Assembly (NCBI GenBank): GCA_964236495.1
Contig: CAXSBR010000038.1
Location: 1 to 17,375 of the forward strand
From: CAXSBR01 sp964236495
Lineage (GTDB): Bacteria; Actinomycetota; Actinomycetes; Mycobacteriales; Jatrophihabitantaceae
DNA length: 17,375 nucleotides
Direction: 5' to 3'
This document shows, piece after piece, positions 6,079 to 16,747 of the stretch. A program made the position numbers and the translations under genes. Below the pieces are notes generated by a model. It did not search any database, was not told the origin of the DNA, and worked only from the letters and a program-made list of their open reading frames with translations. Each line of letters begins with the position of its first letter. The stretch's first letter is position 1.

Positions 6079-6408
6079 TCAAAGGCCAAGATAGACGGTG
6101 AGCTGCCGTGTCAGCCCATCGAGTTCGCTGCTGGTAAGCAGTCCGCGCCGAGTCAGGAGCCGCACCCGGGCAACGGGCTGCAAAGCGGTGATGTCGGCGT
6201 AGGACTCGTCGTAGCGCGTCAGCCCGGTGTCCGCCGTGAGTGGGACGTGGGTGTATTTTGGGCCGGCGGTTCCTGTCACTGGTATTACCGCGACATGACC
6301 AAGCCGAGTGTTCAACAGGTTGATACTCAACACAACCGCGGGATGCAGCCCGAAGTCGTCGAAGTCGACGTCCCATACCTCGCCGCGGAACGGTTCAGGT
6401 AGTGGCAT
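6079..6408 (-). CDS. MazF/PemK-family toxin (endoribonuclease)
   Basis: MazF toxins are sequence-specific endoribonucleases that cut mRNA, tRNA or rRNA and stop growth when freed from their antitoxin. From the ATG at 6408 the protein is 109 residues, the usual size. It has the N-terminal RGEVWDVDF (8-16), the strand HPAVVLS (22-28), VIPVTGTAG (41-49) and the final DLT/ALQPVARVRL region (70-83). The family usually has R-P-A-V-V-L-S at the second motif; here the arginine is replaced by histidine. This residue is part of the active-site area in known MazF enzymes, so activity or specificity may differ. The start lies inside the antitoxin gene (14-bp overlap), so the two are translationally coupled. 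A longer reading to 6471 would overlap the antitoxin further and is unlikely. Confidence 0.8.
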   Translation of the reverse strand: MPLPEPFRGEVWDVDFDDFGLHPAVVLSINLLNTRLGHVAVIPVTGTAGPKYTHVPLTADTGLTRYDESYADITALQPVARVRLLTRRGLLTSSELDGLTRQLTVYLGL

Positions 6409-6646
6409 CGGTGTGCGACGGCCGAACACCGATCGGCAGCGGCGGTTGCTCGTCGCCATAGAAGGAATCAACGCTGCGAGCCATCCGTTCCTCGGCGGCC
6501 CGTCGGTGCAACAGCCGCAGAGCCGCTTTGACGATTTCGGTGCGGCCGTCCAGGCCCAACACCTCCGCGTCGTTGCGCAGCTGAGCGGCCAGTTCGTGCG
6601 TGATTCGCGCTTGCCAGGTCTCGGACGCGCCAGTGGTTGCAGTCAT
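6395..6646 (-). CDS. Ribbon-helix-helix antitoxin of the MazF pair
   Basis: The 83-residue protein should bind and neutralise the toxin encoded just downstream and repress their common promoter. Residues about 12-50 (ARITHELAAQLRNDAEVLGL to ALRLLHRRAAEER) fit a ribbon-helix-helix fold: a short strand with alternating residues, then two helices linked by GLDGRTEIV. The C-terminal half (about 52-83; SVDSFYGDEQPP) is acidic and Pro-rich, as expected for the flexible toxin-binding tail. Antitoxin-first order and the 14-bp overlap with the toxin are typical of the family. The start has no clear Shine-Dalgarno sequence. The pair follows treY by 121 bp on the same strand and may get read-through transcription, but it also has its own promoter-like sequence. 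Confidence 0.75.
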   Translation of the reverse strand: MTATTGASETWQARITHELAAQLRNDAEVLGLDGRTEIVKAALRLLHRRAAEERMARSVDSFYGDEQPPLPIGVRPSHTDATT

Positions 6647-6676
6647 TTGTATTCAGTTTGCCGTACAGCTGGAGAA

Positions 6677-6682
6677 TGTCAA
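6677..6682 (-). promoter_or_regulatory. -35-like hexamer before the antitoxin gene
   Basis: TTGACA, the sigma-70-type -35 consensus, lies on the minus strand 31 bp before the antitoxin ATG. The expected -10 position (about 6659-6654) reads AAACTG, a poor match, so the promoter assignment is tentative. Confidence 0.3.
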
Positions 6683-6767
6683 GCAGCTTCATTACCGGCC
6701 GGTAGAAGGAGCCGTCGGGTGGAAGCCTCGGCGTCGTAGCGGCGAACGCGGCGTTACCGCTGTCCGG

Positions 6768-9121
6768 CTAGGAAGCCGTGCGGCTCGTTTGAAGCAGCAG
6801 TGCTACCGGATAGGTCTGCAGGACGTCGGCCACGGCGACCGTTCCCTCACGCTGCGTGCCGGTGAGCGCGTCGACGTACTGGCCGTCGCCCAGCGTCAGG
6901 GTCGTGTTTGCCCAGCCGCCGGCCGCGGCCAGGCCGACGGGCAACCGGGTGGCCAGTGCGATCGCGCCGCCACGGTCGTAGCAGATCAGGTGCTCGGCTA
7001 GCGGCCCCCGCGCCAATAGCGGCGTGTAAGACGTGAACAGCTCGGGCCGGTCCCGGCGCGCAGACAGGGTGCGGTTGACGACGGCAAGCTTGGCCAGCCC
7101 GGAGTCGTCTATCGGCGGCGTCTCAAGTTGGTCGGTGACGAAAGTTGCCAGGCTCACATGATGTCCGTTGATGAAGTTCAGCTCGTCCCGGCGCTGTGTG
7201 AAGTCGACGGCTCGCCGGTTGTCCGGGTCGACAAGTGAGTCCTCCCACGTTTCGGTGCCCTGGTAGACGTCGGGAACGCCGGGCATGGTCAGCGCGATCA
7301 ACTTCGCCGACAGCGAGTTGATCCTGCCCGGGCCGACGATGCGCTCGAGCACCGACTGCAGCACCGCGTGGACGGCGGGGTCGTCGTAGCCGGCGACCAC
7401 CGCCGCGTGCACCGCCGCCTCGAACTCGGCGTCCGGATCGCGCCAGTTCGTGCCGTCGTTCGCCTCGCGCATCGCCTTCTCGGCATAGGCGTGCATGCGC
7501 TCACGCTCGATGAATCCGACACCCAGGAAGGTCTGCCACAGCAACAGCCCGAACGCCTTGTTCGGCAGAAGGGCGAGGGTGTCGAGCTCGGCGGCGGCGT
7601 CGGCCCAGAGGGCGGGCAGTTCGCTGAGCACGGTCAGCCGGGCCCGGACGTCCTCGCCGCGCTTGGTGTCGTGAGTGGACAGCGTCGTCATGCTCTTCGG
7701 GGCGTGGGCCTGTCGACGCTGCTGGGCGTCGTGGAAGTCGGCCAGGGATGCGCCGAACCGAGCCGGATCACCGCCGACCTCGTTGAGCCAGATCGCGCGG
7801 GTGTAGCGGTAGTACGCAGTGTCCTCGACGCCCTTGGCCATGATCGCGCCGGTGACCTGCTGGAAGCGGGCGCAGAGCTCGTCGCCGGGATCGCGCAGCC
7901 GGAATAGCAGCACGTCCAAGGCCGGACCGATGCCGGAGTTGCGAGACCGAGCCAGCTCGACGGCCTGGGCCAGGTACTCGTCGCCCAGCGGCTCGTAGGA
8001 CCGATACACCGGAAAGGCGACGGCCAGCTCGAGCAGTGCCTCGTCCGCGCCGTCCACGTCCGGGGCGAGCCGGGCCAGGCGCAAAATCTCGGCGTGCAGG
8101 ATCGTCGAGGCAACGCCGCGCTTGCCGTCGGCCACGTGGTCGGCGAAGGCGCGCTTGTCACCGGTCACCGCGCGGTACGTGTCGCTGAACGATTCGGCGG
8201 CGCCCGGATCGGTGAGCACGTTCGCTATCTCGCTCAGCGCGTCGTAGCCGGTGGTGCCCTGCACCGGCCACTGAGCCGGCAGCACCTCGCCCGGCTCGAA
8301 GATCTTCTCCACCGTGATCCAGGCCGAGGGCGCAGCGGCTCGGAGCCGATCCAGGTACGCGCCGGGATCGACCAGCCCGTCGGGGTGATCGATCCGCAAT
8401 CCGGCGATCTGGCCGGTAGTGACCCGGCGCAGCAGCACCTCATGGGTCGCCTCGAAGACGGCAGGGTCTTCGACGCGCAGACCCGCCAGCTCCGTGACGG
8501 CAAAGAAGCGACGATAGTTCTGCTTGTCGTCGGCGGCGCGGTAGCCGGCCAGTCGATAGTTCTGGCGGCCCAGCACCTCCAGGACGTCCTCGTCAGCGGA
8601 GCTCACCGTGCCCGGCGCGAGCGGAAACGCCTTGTCGTAGTAGTGCAGTTCGTAGCCGGACTCGGTTCGCGCACTGACCACGATCCGCAGCTCGCGGGAC
8701 GGGTCGACGTCGTCGCCCAACACCGGCAGCATCAGCGGCGCCTGGCTCCACTCGATGTCGAACCAGAACGCGAACCGTGACTGCTGCCCGTGCTCGAGCA
8801 CGTCCCACCAGGGCGGGTTCTGCGCCGCATCTGCCACGCCGGCGTGGTTGGGCACCACGTCCACGACGACGTCGAGCCCGGCTGCGCGCGCGGCCGCGGT
8901 CAGCGCGGTGAGCCCGGCTTCTCCGCCGCGAGCGGGATCGATCCGACGGTGGTCGGTTACGTCGTAGCCGTGATCGGAACCGCCGACGGCCGTGAGAACG
9001 GGCGACAGGTAGACCGCGCCGACGCCCAATTCGACCAGGTAGTCGACCAGCGCAGCTGCCTCGTCGAGTGGGAACTGAGGGCGGATCTGCAGCCGGTACG
9101 TCGAGCTGGGGACGGCCACGC

Positions 9122-9125
<4 letters not shown>
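6768..9125 (-). CDS. treY: Maltooligosyltrehalose synthase
   Basis: TreY turns the reducing end of a maltooligosaccharide from an alpha-1,4 into an alpha,alpha-1,1 bond, making maltooligosyltrehalose; TreZ then releases trehalose. The protein of 785 residues is close to the usual size. It is a GH13 enzyme: the family start STYRLQ at 8-13, region I DVVPNH at 89-94, region II GLRIDH at 242-247 (nucleophile D246), region III VEKIF around the acid E273, then QGTTGYD at 289-295 and the C-terminal MPGVPDVYQGTE. The ATG overlaps the treX stop as ATGA, so the two are translationally coupled. It acts in the cytoplasm on glycogen-derived chains that TreX debranches. treZ is absent downstream, where a toxin-antitoxin pair begins 121 bp away. 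Confidence 0.95.
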
Positions 9126-11410
<2,285 letters not shown>

Positions 11411-11462
11411 GCGTTCAACCCTGCCAGATGCGGTGTTGGTTCTTGTGCACCCACTCCCGCCG

Positions 11463-11480
11463 ATGGTAATCCGGTAACAT
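11463..11480. promoter_or_regulatory. Divergent -10 hexamers of treX and the ykoE operon
   Basis: On the plus strand TAACAT (11475-11480) fits TANNNT, and transcription about seven bases later would begin right at the 5' edge of the TPP riboswitch. On the minus strand TACCAT (11468-11463) fits TANNNT and would give treX a leader of about 46 bases. The two hexamers are six bases apart, so the polymerases would compete. No clear -35 elements are seen. Confidence 0.4.
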
Positions 11481-11487
11481 CGCCGGC

Positions 11488-11585
11488 GTCCATCACGACA
11501 GGGGAGCGCTGCGGCGCTGAGAGTGCAGGAACGCCTGCAGACCCTCGAACCTGATCCGGGTAATGCCGGCGAAGGAAGTCGGGAA
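11488..11585 (+). ncRNA. TPP riboswitch (THI element)
   Basis: The conserved core is present in order: CAGGGGAGC at 11499-11507, GCTGAGAG at 11516-11523, CAGACCCTCGAACCTGATC at about 11538-11556, and CCGGGTAATGCCGGCGAAGG at about 11556-11576. P1 can form between CGAC (11496-11499) and GTCG (11578-11581). It binds thiamine pyrophosphate and usually switches expression off when TPP is plentiful. Downstream, GTCGG at 11578-11582 can pair instead with CCGAC at 11610-11614, and CGTCG (11600-11604) can pair with CGACG (11611-11615), so two exclusive stems may form the switch. It controls ykoE-ykoD-ykoC. Confidence 0.92.
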
Positions 11586-11665
11586 CTCCCATCCGGGGGC
11601 GTCGTCAATCCGACGTCGCGCTCGGTGGCCTCGTTCGCATTTGCGTCGAACGAAAGGCACCAACC

Positions 11666-12289
11666 ATGTCTGCAAAGACGTCTCTGGCAAGCCCGCCCCG
11701 CTCCCTCGCCCGTCCGGCCTCGTGGCGCACCGTCGACATCGTCGTTCTGGCCGTCGTGGCCGCCGTGTTCGGGGCGATCTACTGGGCCGTGGGCCTGCTC
11801 AATTCCACGTCGCTGTTCGCGGCGTTCCCGCCGCTGGCGGCCGTTCTCAACGTCGTCTTCCTGATGGCCGGGCCGATGGGCGCGCTGATCGTTCGTCGCC
11901 CCGGCGCGGCCATCGGTTGCGAGCTGCTGGCGGCATTGTTCGAGGCACTGGTGAGCGTGTCCTGGTCCGGCTCATCGATCATCGTCTACGGCCTGCTTGA
12001 GGGCCTGGGCGCCGAGATCGGCTTTCTGCTGTTCGTCTACCGACGCTGGTCGCTGGACGCGGCGTTGATCAGCGGCGCGCTGTCCGGCGTGATGATGGCG
12101 CTCCTCGACGTCTGGATCTACCGCTTCTATTCCGACTTCCCGACCGGGCAGAAAATTGCCTACCTCGCCATCGCCATCGGTGCGGGCGCCGTTATTGCCG
12201 GTGGCCTGTCCTGGGCGTTGGTGCGCTCGCTCGCTGCGACGGGCGTGTTGGCACCGTTCGCCTCCGGGCGTGACCAGAAGCTGGTGTGA
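11666..12289 (+). CDS. ykoE: Thiamine/HMP ECF transporter substrate-binding subunit YkoE
   Basis: YkoE is the membrane subunit that binds thiamine or its hydroxymethylpyrimidine (HMP) precursor in an energy-coupling-factor transporter. The 207-residue protein starts at the ATG at 11666, with AAAGG eight bases upstream. It has about six hydrophobic segments (near 23-45, 52-74, 85-105, 110-127, 133-152 and 165-190) and the typical TVDIVVLAVVAAVFGAIYW start followed by MAGPMGALIVRRPGAA and GLLEGLGAEIGF. The last motifs are usual in this family. It lies 80 bases after the TPP riboswitch and overlaps the next gene by four bases (GTGA), so it is the first gene of ykoE-ykoD-ykoC. Family membership rests on motifs, order and the riboswitch together. 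Confidence 0.9.
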   Translation: MSAKTSLASPPRSLARPASWRTVDIVVLAVVAAVFGAIYWAVGLLNSTSLFAAFPPLAAVLNVVFLMAGPMGALIVRRPGAAIGCELLAALFEALVSVSWSGSSIIVYGLLEGLGAEIGFLLFVYRRWSLDAALISGALSGVMMALLDVWIYRFYSDFPTGQKIAYLAIAIGAGAVIAGGLSWALVRSLAATGVLAPFASGRDQKLV

Positions 12290-13764
12290 GGGCTGCTTCT
12301 GCGCTGGGCGCACCCGCGATTCGCCCGGCCGCTGTCCGCGCCCGTGGTTGGGGACGTCGGCATGCCGGCCGACGACGCTGGGCGGTGCACGACCTCGACC
12401 TCGATCTCGCGCCGGGGGAGCGAGTGCTCCTGCTGGGCCCGTCCGGCGCCGGGAAGTCAACTCTGCTGTCGGCACTGGCCGGGCTGGTGCTCACGTCGGA
12501 CAGCGGGGAGACTGCTGGTGATCTGCTGATCGACGGCGCGCCCGCGCACGACAACCGCCACCGCGCGGGCCTGCTGCTGCAGGACCCCGCCAGCCAGATC
12601 GTGATGGCGCGTATCGGCGACGACGTGGCGTTCGGGCCCGAGAACCACGGCGTGCCGCGCGCCGAGATCTGGGCCCGGGTGCACGAGGCACTGGCCATGG
12701 TGGGGCTGGCTTACCCGCTGGACCGCCCCACGGCCGCGCTGTCCGGTGGAGAGATGCAGCGCCTGGCGTTGGCCGGCGTCCTGGCCAACCGGCCCGGGCT
12801 GCTGCTGCTCGACGAGCCGACCGCCAACCTGGATCCTGCCGGTGCCCTGGAGATACGGACGGCTGTCGCCTCGGTGCTCGCCGTGACGGGCGCGACGATG
12901 GTGCTGGTCGAGCACCGCATCGAGCCGTGGCTGCCCCTGATCGACCGTGTCCTGGTACTAGACGACGGCGGCGCGTTGGCCTTCGACGGGCCGCCGGCGA
13001 CCGTCTTCGCGACCTCTGCCGCAGTACTGCGAGCCGCCGGCGTATGGGTGCCCGGCGGTGCGCCGGACCGGCCTGCGCGAGCGGCAGGTCTTACCGGCAG
13101 CGAATTGGTTCGCGGCGATGGGCTGCGGCTGCGCTATCGAGGCTCGGACGTCGACGCCGTGCGCCCGAGCGATATTGCCTTGCGCGCCGGTGTCGTGACG
13201 GCGCTGGTGGGAGCCAACGGCTCGGGCAAGTCCAGCCTGGCCGGCATGGTCGCCGGACTGGTCAAGCCGACGGCGGGCACTGCGTATGGACTCGACGAGC
13301 CAGGTCGGGCGCTGCACCGGCGGCGGGCACCATCGCTCGTCGGCCTGGTCGGCACGGTGTTCCAGAACCCGGAGCACCAGTTCCTCACCGGCACCGTGCG
13401 CTCGGAGTTGGAGCTGGCGCCGCGCCGGTTGGGCGTTCCGGCCGTCGACGTCCGGGCCCGGGTCGATCTGCTGCTCGCCCGACTGCGGCTCGGCGACGTG
13501 GCCGAGGCCAATCCGTTCACGCTGTCGGGCGGCCAGCAGCGGCGGCTTTCGGTAGCCACCGCACTGTCCGCGGCAGCGCCCGTGCTCGTCCTCGATGAGC
13601 CGACGTTCGGCCAGGACGCGGTGACCTGGACCGAGCTGGTTGTGCTGCTGTCGGGCCTGCGCAACGAGGGCACCGCGATGCTCGTCGTCAGTCACGACGC
13701 CGAATTCGTCGACCTCATCGCCGACGACGTGCGCACCATGGCCGCGGGCAGGTTGTCGCCGTGA
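12286..13764 (+). CDS. ykoD: Fused double ATPase of the ECF transporter, YkoD
   Basis: This subunit hydrolyses ATP to drive uptake of thiamine or HMP. The 492-residue protein contains two complete ABC ATPase domains. Domain 1 has Walker A GPSGAGKST at 51-59, Q-loop LLQD at 97-100, signature LSGGE at 152-156, Walker B LLLLDEP at 172-178 and the H-loop histidine H210. Domain 2 has Walker A GANGSGKSS at 309-317, Q360, signature LSGGQ at 413-417, Walker B VLVLDE at 434-439 and the H-loop in VVSHD. All catalytic residues look intact in both. The GTG start at 12286 shares bases with the ykoE stop (GTGA), and the next gene starts in the same way at the end, so the three are translationally coupled. 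Confidence 0.92.
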   Translation: MRAASALGAPAIRPAAVRARGWGRRHAGRRRWAVHDLDLDLAPGERVLLLGPSGAGKSTLLSALAGLVLTSDSGETAGDLLIDGAPAHDNRHRAGLLLQDPASQIVMARIGDDVAFGPENHGVPRAEIWARVHEALAMVGLAYPLDRPTAALSGGEMQRLALAGVLANRPGLLLLDEPTANLDPAGALEIRTAVASVLAVTGATMVLVEHRIEPWLPLIDRVLVLDDGGALAFDGPPATVFATSAAVLRAAGVWVPGGAPDRPARAAGLTGSELVRGDGLRLRYRGSDVDAVRPSDIALRAGVVTALVGANGSGKSSLAGMVAGLVKPTAGTAYGLDEPGRALHRRRAPSLVGLVGTVFQNPEHQFLTGTVRSELELAPRRLGVPAVDVRARVDLLLARLRLGDVAEANPFTLSGGQQRRLSVATALSAAAPVLVLDEPTFGQDAVTWTELVVLLSGLRNEGTAMLVVSHDAEFVDLIADDVRTMAAGRLSP

Positions 13765-14513
13765 CGGTGTCCGCGCCGCCGCCTTCTCTGCAGTCCGACG
13801 ACGTTGCGGCCGCCCGACTCAACCCGGTCGCCAAAATCGCTGCCATCGGCGTGCTGACGCTGCCGCTACTGGCCAGCCGGGACATCGTCACCAGCGGGGT
13901 GATCGTCGGCGTGGAGGTCGTCGCGCTGCCGCTGCTGGGCCTGGGCGCCCGGCTGTTGTCGCGCGCCTGGCCGATCGTGCTCGGACTGGCGATGCTGTGG
14001 CTGGCCAACTATCTGGCGCGCGGGTCGGTGAGCGGAATGGTTCCGATCTCCCTTCGGCTGGTGGCGCTAGGACTTCCGGGGCTGCTGCTGGTGGCCTCGA
14101 CAGATCCCACCGAGCTGGCCGACGCCCTGGTGCAGAAGTGGCACGCCCCGGCACGCGTTGCCTACGGCGCGCTGGCCGCCTTCCGGCTGCTGCCGCTGCT
14201 GGCCGCGGAGATCACGGTCATCCGGCGCGCCCGCAGGGCTCGTGGCGTCAGCCCCGGTCGCACTCCGGTGGCATGGGTTCGCACCGGTGTGGCGCTGCTC
14301 TTCGCGCTGCTCGTCCAGGCTATTCGGCGCGCCGTTCGGCTGGCGACGGCGATGGATTCGCGTGGTTTCGACGCCGGTCTGCCGCGCTCGTTCGCCCGCG
14401 AGTCGATACTGCGCCGCTCGGACCGGGCGTTCGTCGTGGCGACGGCGCTGATCGCGGTCGCGGCCGTTGCGGGGTCGGTAGCCACCGGCTCGTGGCGTTT
14501 CGTCGTGGGCTGA
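13761..14513 (+). CDS. ykoC: ECF transporter transmembrane coupling subunit YkoC
   Basis: This is the T-component that joins the ATPase YkoD to the binding subunit YkoE. The 250-residue protein starts NPVAKIAAIGVLTLPLL, the usual CbiQ/EcfT start, and has five or six hydrophobic segments (near 24-40, 45-64, 72-90, 95-115, 140-160 and 222-245). The cytoplasmic coupling helices carry the basic A-R-R-A-R-G motif (residues about 156-161) and the later ATAMDSRGFDAG, which match the family's two short coupling motifs. The GTG start overlaps the ykoD stop (GTGA). It is the last gene of the operon; 59 bp follow before uvrB, which has its own promoter. Confidence 0.88.
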   Translation: MTVSAPPPSLQSDDVAAARLNPVAKIAAIGVLTLPLLASRDIVTSGVIVGVEVVALPLLGLGARLLSRAWPIVLGLAMLWLANYLARGSVSGMVPISLRLVALGLPGLLLVASTDPTELADALVQKWHAPARVAYGALAAFRLLPLLAAEITVIRRARRARGVSPGRTPVAWVRTGVALLFALLVQAIRRAVRLATAMDSRGFDAGLPRSFARESILRRSDRAFVVATALIAVAAVAGSVATGSWRFVVG

Positions 14514-14543
14514 GGAGCTTCGTCGGTCGTCGGCAGCTGAGAT

Positions 14544-14566
14544 ATGTCAGACCCTCCTCGTACCGT
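14544..14566 (+). promoter_or_regulatory. PafBC (RecA-NDp)-like promoter of uvrB
   Basis: ATGTCAGAC (14544-14552), then exactly eight bases, then TACCGT (14561-14566). The published mycobacterial RecA-independent DNA damage promoter is TTGTCRGTG-N8-TANNNT. The core TGTCAG, the spacing and the -10 agree; the first base and the last two of the upstream block do not. The -10 is followed by six bases and the uvrB ATG, so the message would be leaderless. Confidence 0.6.
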
Positions 14567-14572
14567 GGAAGC

Positions 14573-16720
14573 ATGAGGGTGCACAGCGACATCGTTCCGA
14601 GCAGCGGCACGTTTCAGGTCGTGTCCGACCACACACCGGCGGGCGATCAGCCAGCCGCGATCGAGGCGCTGGAGAAGCGCGTGCGCAACGGCGCGCAGGA
14701 CACCGTTCTGCTGGGCGCGACCGGTACGGGCAAGTCGGCAACCACGGCCTGGTTGATCGAACGGCTGCAACGCCCGACGCTGGTGATGGCGCCGAACAAG
14801 ACGTTGGCCGCTCAGCTCGCGAACGAGCTGCGGGAGATGTTTCCGCACAACGCCGTGGAGTATTTCGTCAGCTACTACGACTACTACCAGCCCGAGGCCT
14901 ACGTTCCGCAGACCGATACCTACATCGAGAAGGACTCCTCGATCAACGAGGAGGTGGAGCGGCTACGCCACTCGGCCACGATGTCGCTGCTCACCCGTCG
15001 CGACGTCATCGTGGTGGCTACCGTGTCCTGCATCTACGGCCTGGGTACGCCGCAGGAGTACGTCGACCGGTCGGTGCGGCTGCGGCTGGGTCAGACCATC
15101 GAGCGCGACCAGATCCTGCGCCACCTCGTGGGCGTGCAGTACTCGCGCAACGATCTGTCCTTCACCCGGGGCACCTTCCGCGCTCGCGGCGACACCGTCG
15201 AGATCTTCCCGGTCTACGAGGAGCTGGCCATCCGGGTCGAGATGTTCGGCGACGAGATCGAGAAGCTCTACTACCTGCACCCGCTCACCGGCGAGGTGGT
15301 GCGCGATGTCGACGAGGTGTTCATCTTTCCCGCCTCGCACTACGCCGCAGGTCCGGAGCGGATGGAGCGGGCGATCGCCGGCATCGAACACGAGCTCGAA
15401 GAGCGTTTAAAGGAGCTTGATCGGCAGGGCAAGCTGCTGGAGGCGCAGCGGTTGCGGATGCGCACCACGTACGACCTGGAGATGATCCGGCAGGTCGGGT
15501 TCTGCTCGGGTATCGAGAACTATTCGATGCACATCGACGGTCGCTCACCGGGTAGCGCCGGCAACTGCCTGCTGGACTACTTCCCCGAGGACTACCTGCT
15601 GGTGATCGACGAGTCGCACGTCACCGTTCCCCAGACCGGCGGCATGTACGAGGGCGACATGTCGCGCAAGCGAACCCTGGTCGACCACGGTTTCCGGCTG
15701 CCCAGCGCAATGGACAACCGACCGTTGAAGTTCGAGGAGTTCATCGACCGGATCGGCCAGACCGTCTACCTGTCCGCGACGCCGGGAAACTACGAGCTGG
15801 GCCGTGTGCACGGCGATGTGGTGGAGCAGGTCATCCGCCCCACCGGGTTGATCGACCCCGAGGTCATCGTCAAGTCGACGAAAGGCCAGATCGACGACCT
15901 CGTCCACGAGATCCGCCTGCGCACCGAGCGCAACGAACGAGTGCTGGTCACCACGCTCACCAAGAAGATGTCCGAGGATCTCACCGACTATCTGCTGGAG
16001 CTGGGCATCCGGGTGCGCTACCTGCACTCCGAGGTCGACACACTGCGCCGGATCGAGCTGTTGCGCGAGTTGCGGATGGGGGAGTACGACGTCCTGGTCG
16101 GCATCAACCTGCTCCGCGAAGGTCTCGACCTGCCCGAGGTGTCGCTGGTGTCGATCCTGGACGCGGACAAGGAAGGCTTCCTCCGCAGCGACAAGTCGCT
16201 GATTCAGACGATCGGCCGCGCTGCCCGCAACGTGTCGGGCCAGGTGCACATGTACGCCGACCGCATCACGCCATCGATGGAAAAGGCCATCGACGAGACG
16301 AACCGCCGCCGCGCCAAGCAGGTCGCCTACAACACCGAACGCGGCATCGACCCGCAGCCGCTGCGCCGACGGATTGCTGACATCACCGACATGCTGGTGC
16401 GCGAATCCGAGGACACCGAGGAACTGCTCACCCCGGTGGGCGGTTCCGGGCGATCCCAGTCGCGCGGAAAGTCGCCCGTGCCCGGCAAGACCGGGCGCGG
16501 CACCGGTCCAGGCGTCGTCGGGGTCGGTGCGCACGCCGACGGCAAGCTCGACATCGCGGAGATGCCGCGCGCTCAGTTGGCCGATCTCATCCAGTCCCTC
16601 AACGACCAGATGATGACCTCGGCCCGCGAGCTGCAGTTCGAGGTGGCCGCTCGGCTGCGTGACGAGATCCGCGAACTGAAGAAGGAACTGCGCGGCATGG
16701 ACGCGGCGGGGGTGGCGTAG
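14573..16720 (+). CDS. uvrB: Excinuclease ABC subunit B
   Basis: UvrB is the damage-verifying helicase of nucleotide excision repair, loaded by UvrA and then binding UvrC. The ATG at 14573 gives 715 residues beginning MRVHSDIVPS, and sits six bases after a -10 hexamer; the frame is open upstream to 13640 but overlaps ykoC there. Walker A is GATGTGKSA at 48-56. The DNA-gripping beta hairpin lies in YFVSYYDYYQPEAYVPQTDT (97-116). The DEAD-like box is IDESH near residue 344, and helicase motifs V and VI are GINLLREGLDLPE and QTIGRAARN. A Gly/Ser/Lys-rich linker at about 620-655 is followed by the C-terminal UVR domain (LADLIQSLNDQMM onwards) that binds UvrC. All functional motifs seem intact. 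Confidence 0.97.
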   Translation: MRVHSDIVPSSGTFQVVSDHTPAGDQPAAIEALEKRVRNGAQDTVLLGATGTGKSATTAWLIERLQRPTLVMAPNKTLAAQLANELREMFPHNAVEYFVSYYDYYQPEAYVPQTDTYIEKDSSINEEVERLRHSATMSLLTRRDVIVVATVSCIYGLGTPQEYVDRSVRLRLGQTIERDQILRHLVGVQYSRNDLSFTRGTFRARGDTVEIFPVYEELAIRVEMFGDEIEKLYYLHPLTGEVVRDVDEVFIFPASHYAAGPERMERAIAGIEHELEERLKELDRQGKLLEAQRLRMRTTYDLEMIRQVGFCSGIENYSMHIDGRSPGSAGNCLLDYFPEDYLLVIDESHVTVPQTGGMYEGDMSRKRTLVDHGFRLPSAMDNRPLKFEEFIDRIGQTVYLSATPGNYELGRVHGDVVEQVIRPTGLIDPEVIVKSTKGQIDDLVHEIRLRTERNERVLVTTLTKKMSEDLTDYLLELGIRVRYLHSEVDTLRRIELLRELRMGEYDVLVGINLLREGLDLPEVSLVSILDADKEGFLRSDKSLIQTIGRAARNVSGQVHMYADRITPSMEKAIDETNRRRAKQVAYNTERGIDPQPLRRRIADITDMLVRESEDTEELLTPVGGSGRSQSRGKSPVPGKTGRGTGPGVVGVGAHADGKLDIAEMPRAQLADLIQSLNDQMMTSARELQFEVAARLRDEIRELKKELRGMDAAGVA

Positions 16721-16747
16721 CCGGCCGACTGCGGTAGGAGTGAAGCC

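Noticed and set aside
11411..11608. N-terminal extension of treX by 66 codons
   Set aside because: It would cross the TPP riboswitch on the other strand, shows no similarity to the CBM48 domain, and the start at 11410 fits the family.
13640..14572. N-terminal extension of uvrB by 311 codons
   Set aside because: Overlaps ykoD and ykoC, is Arg/Gly-rich, and lies upstream of a promoter and canonical UvrB start.
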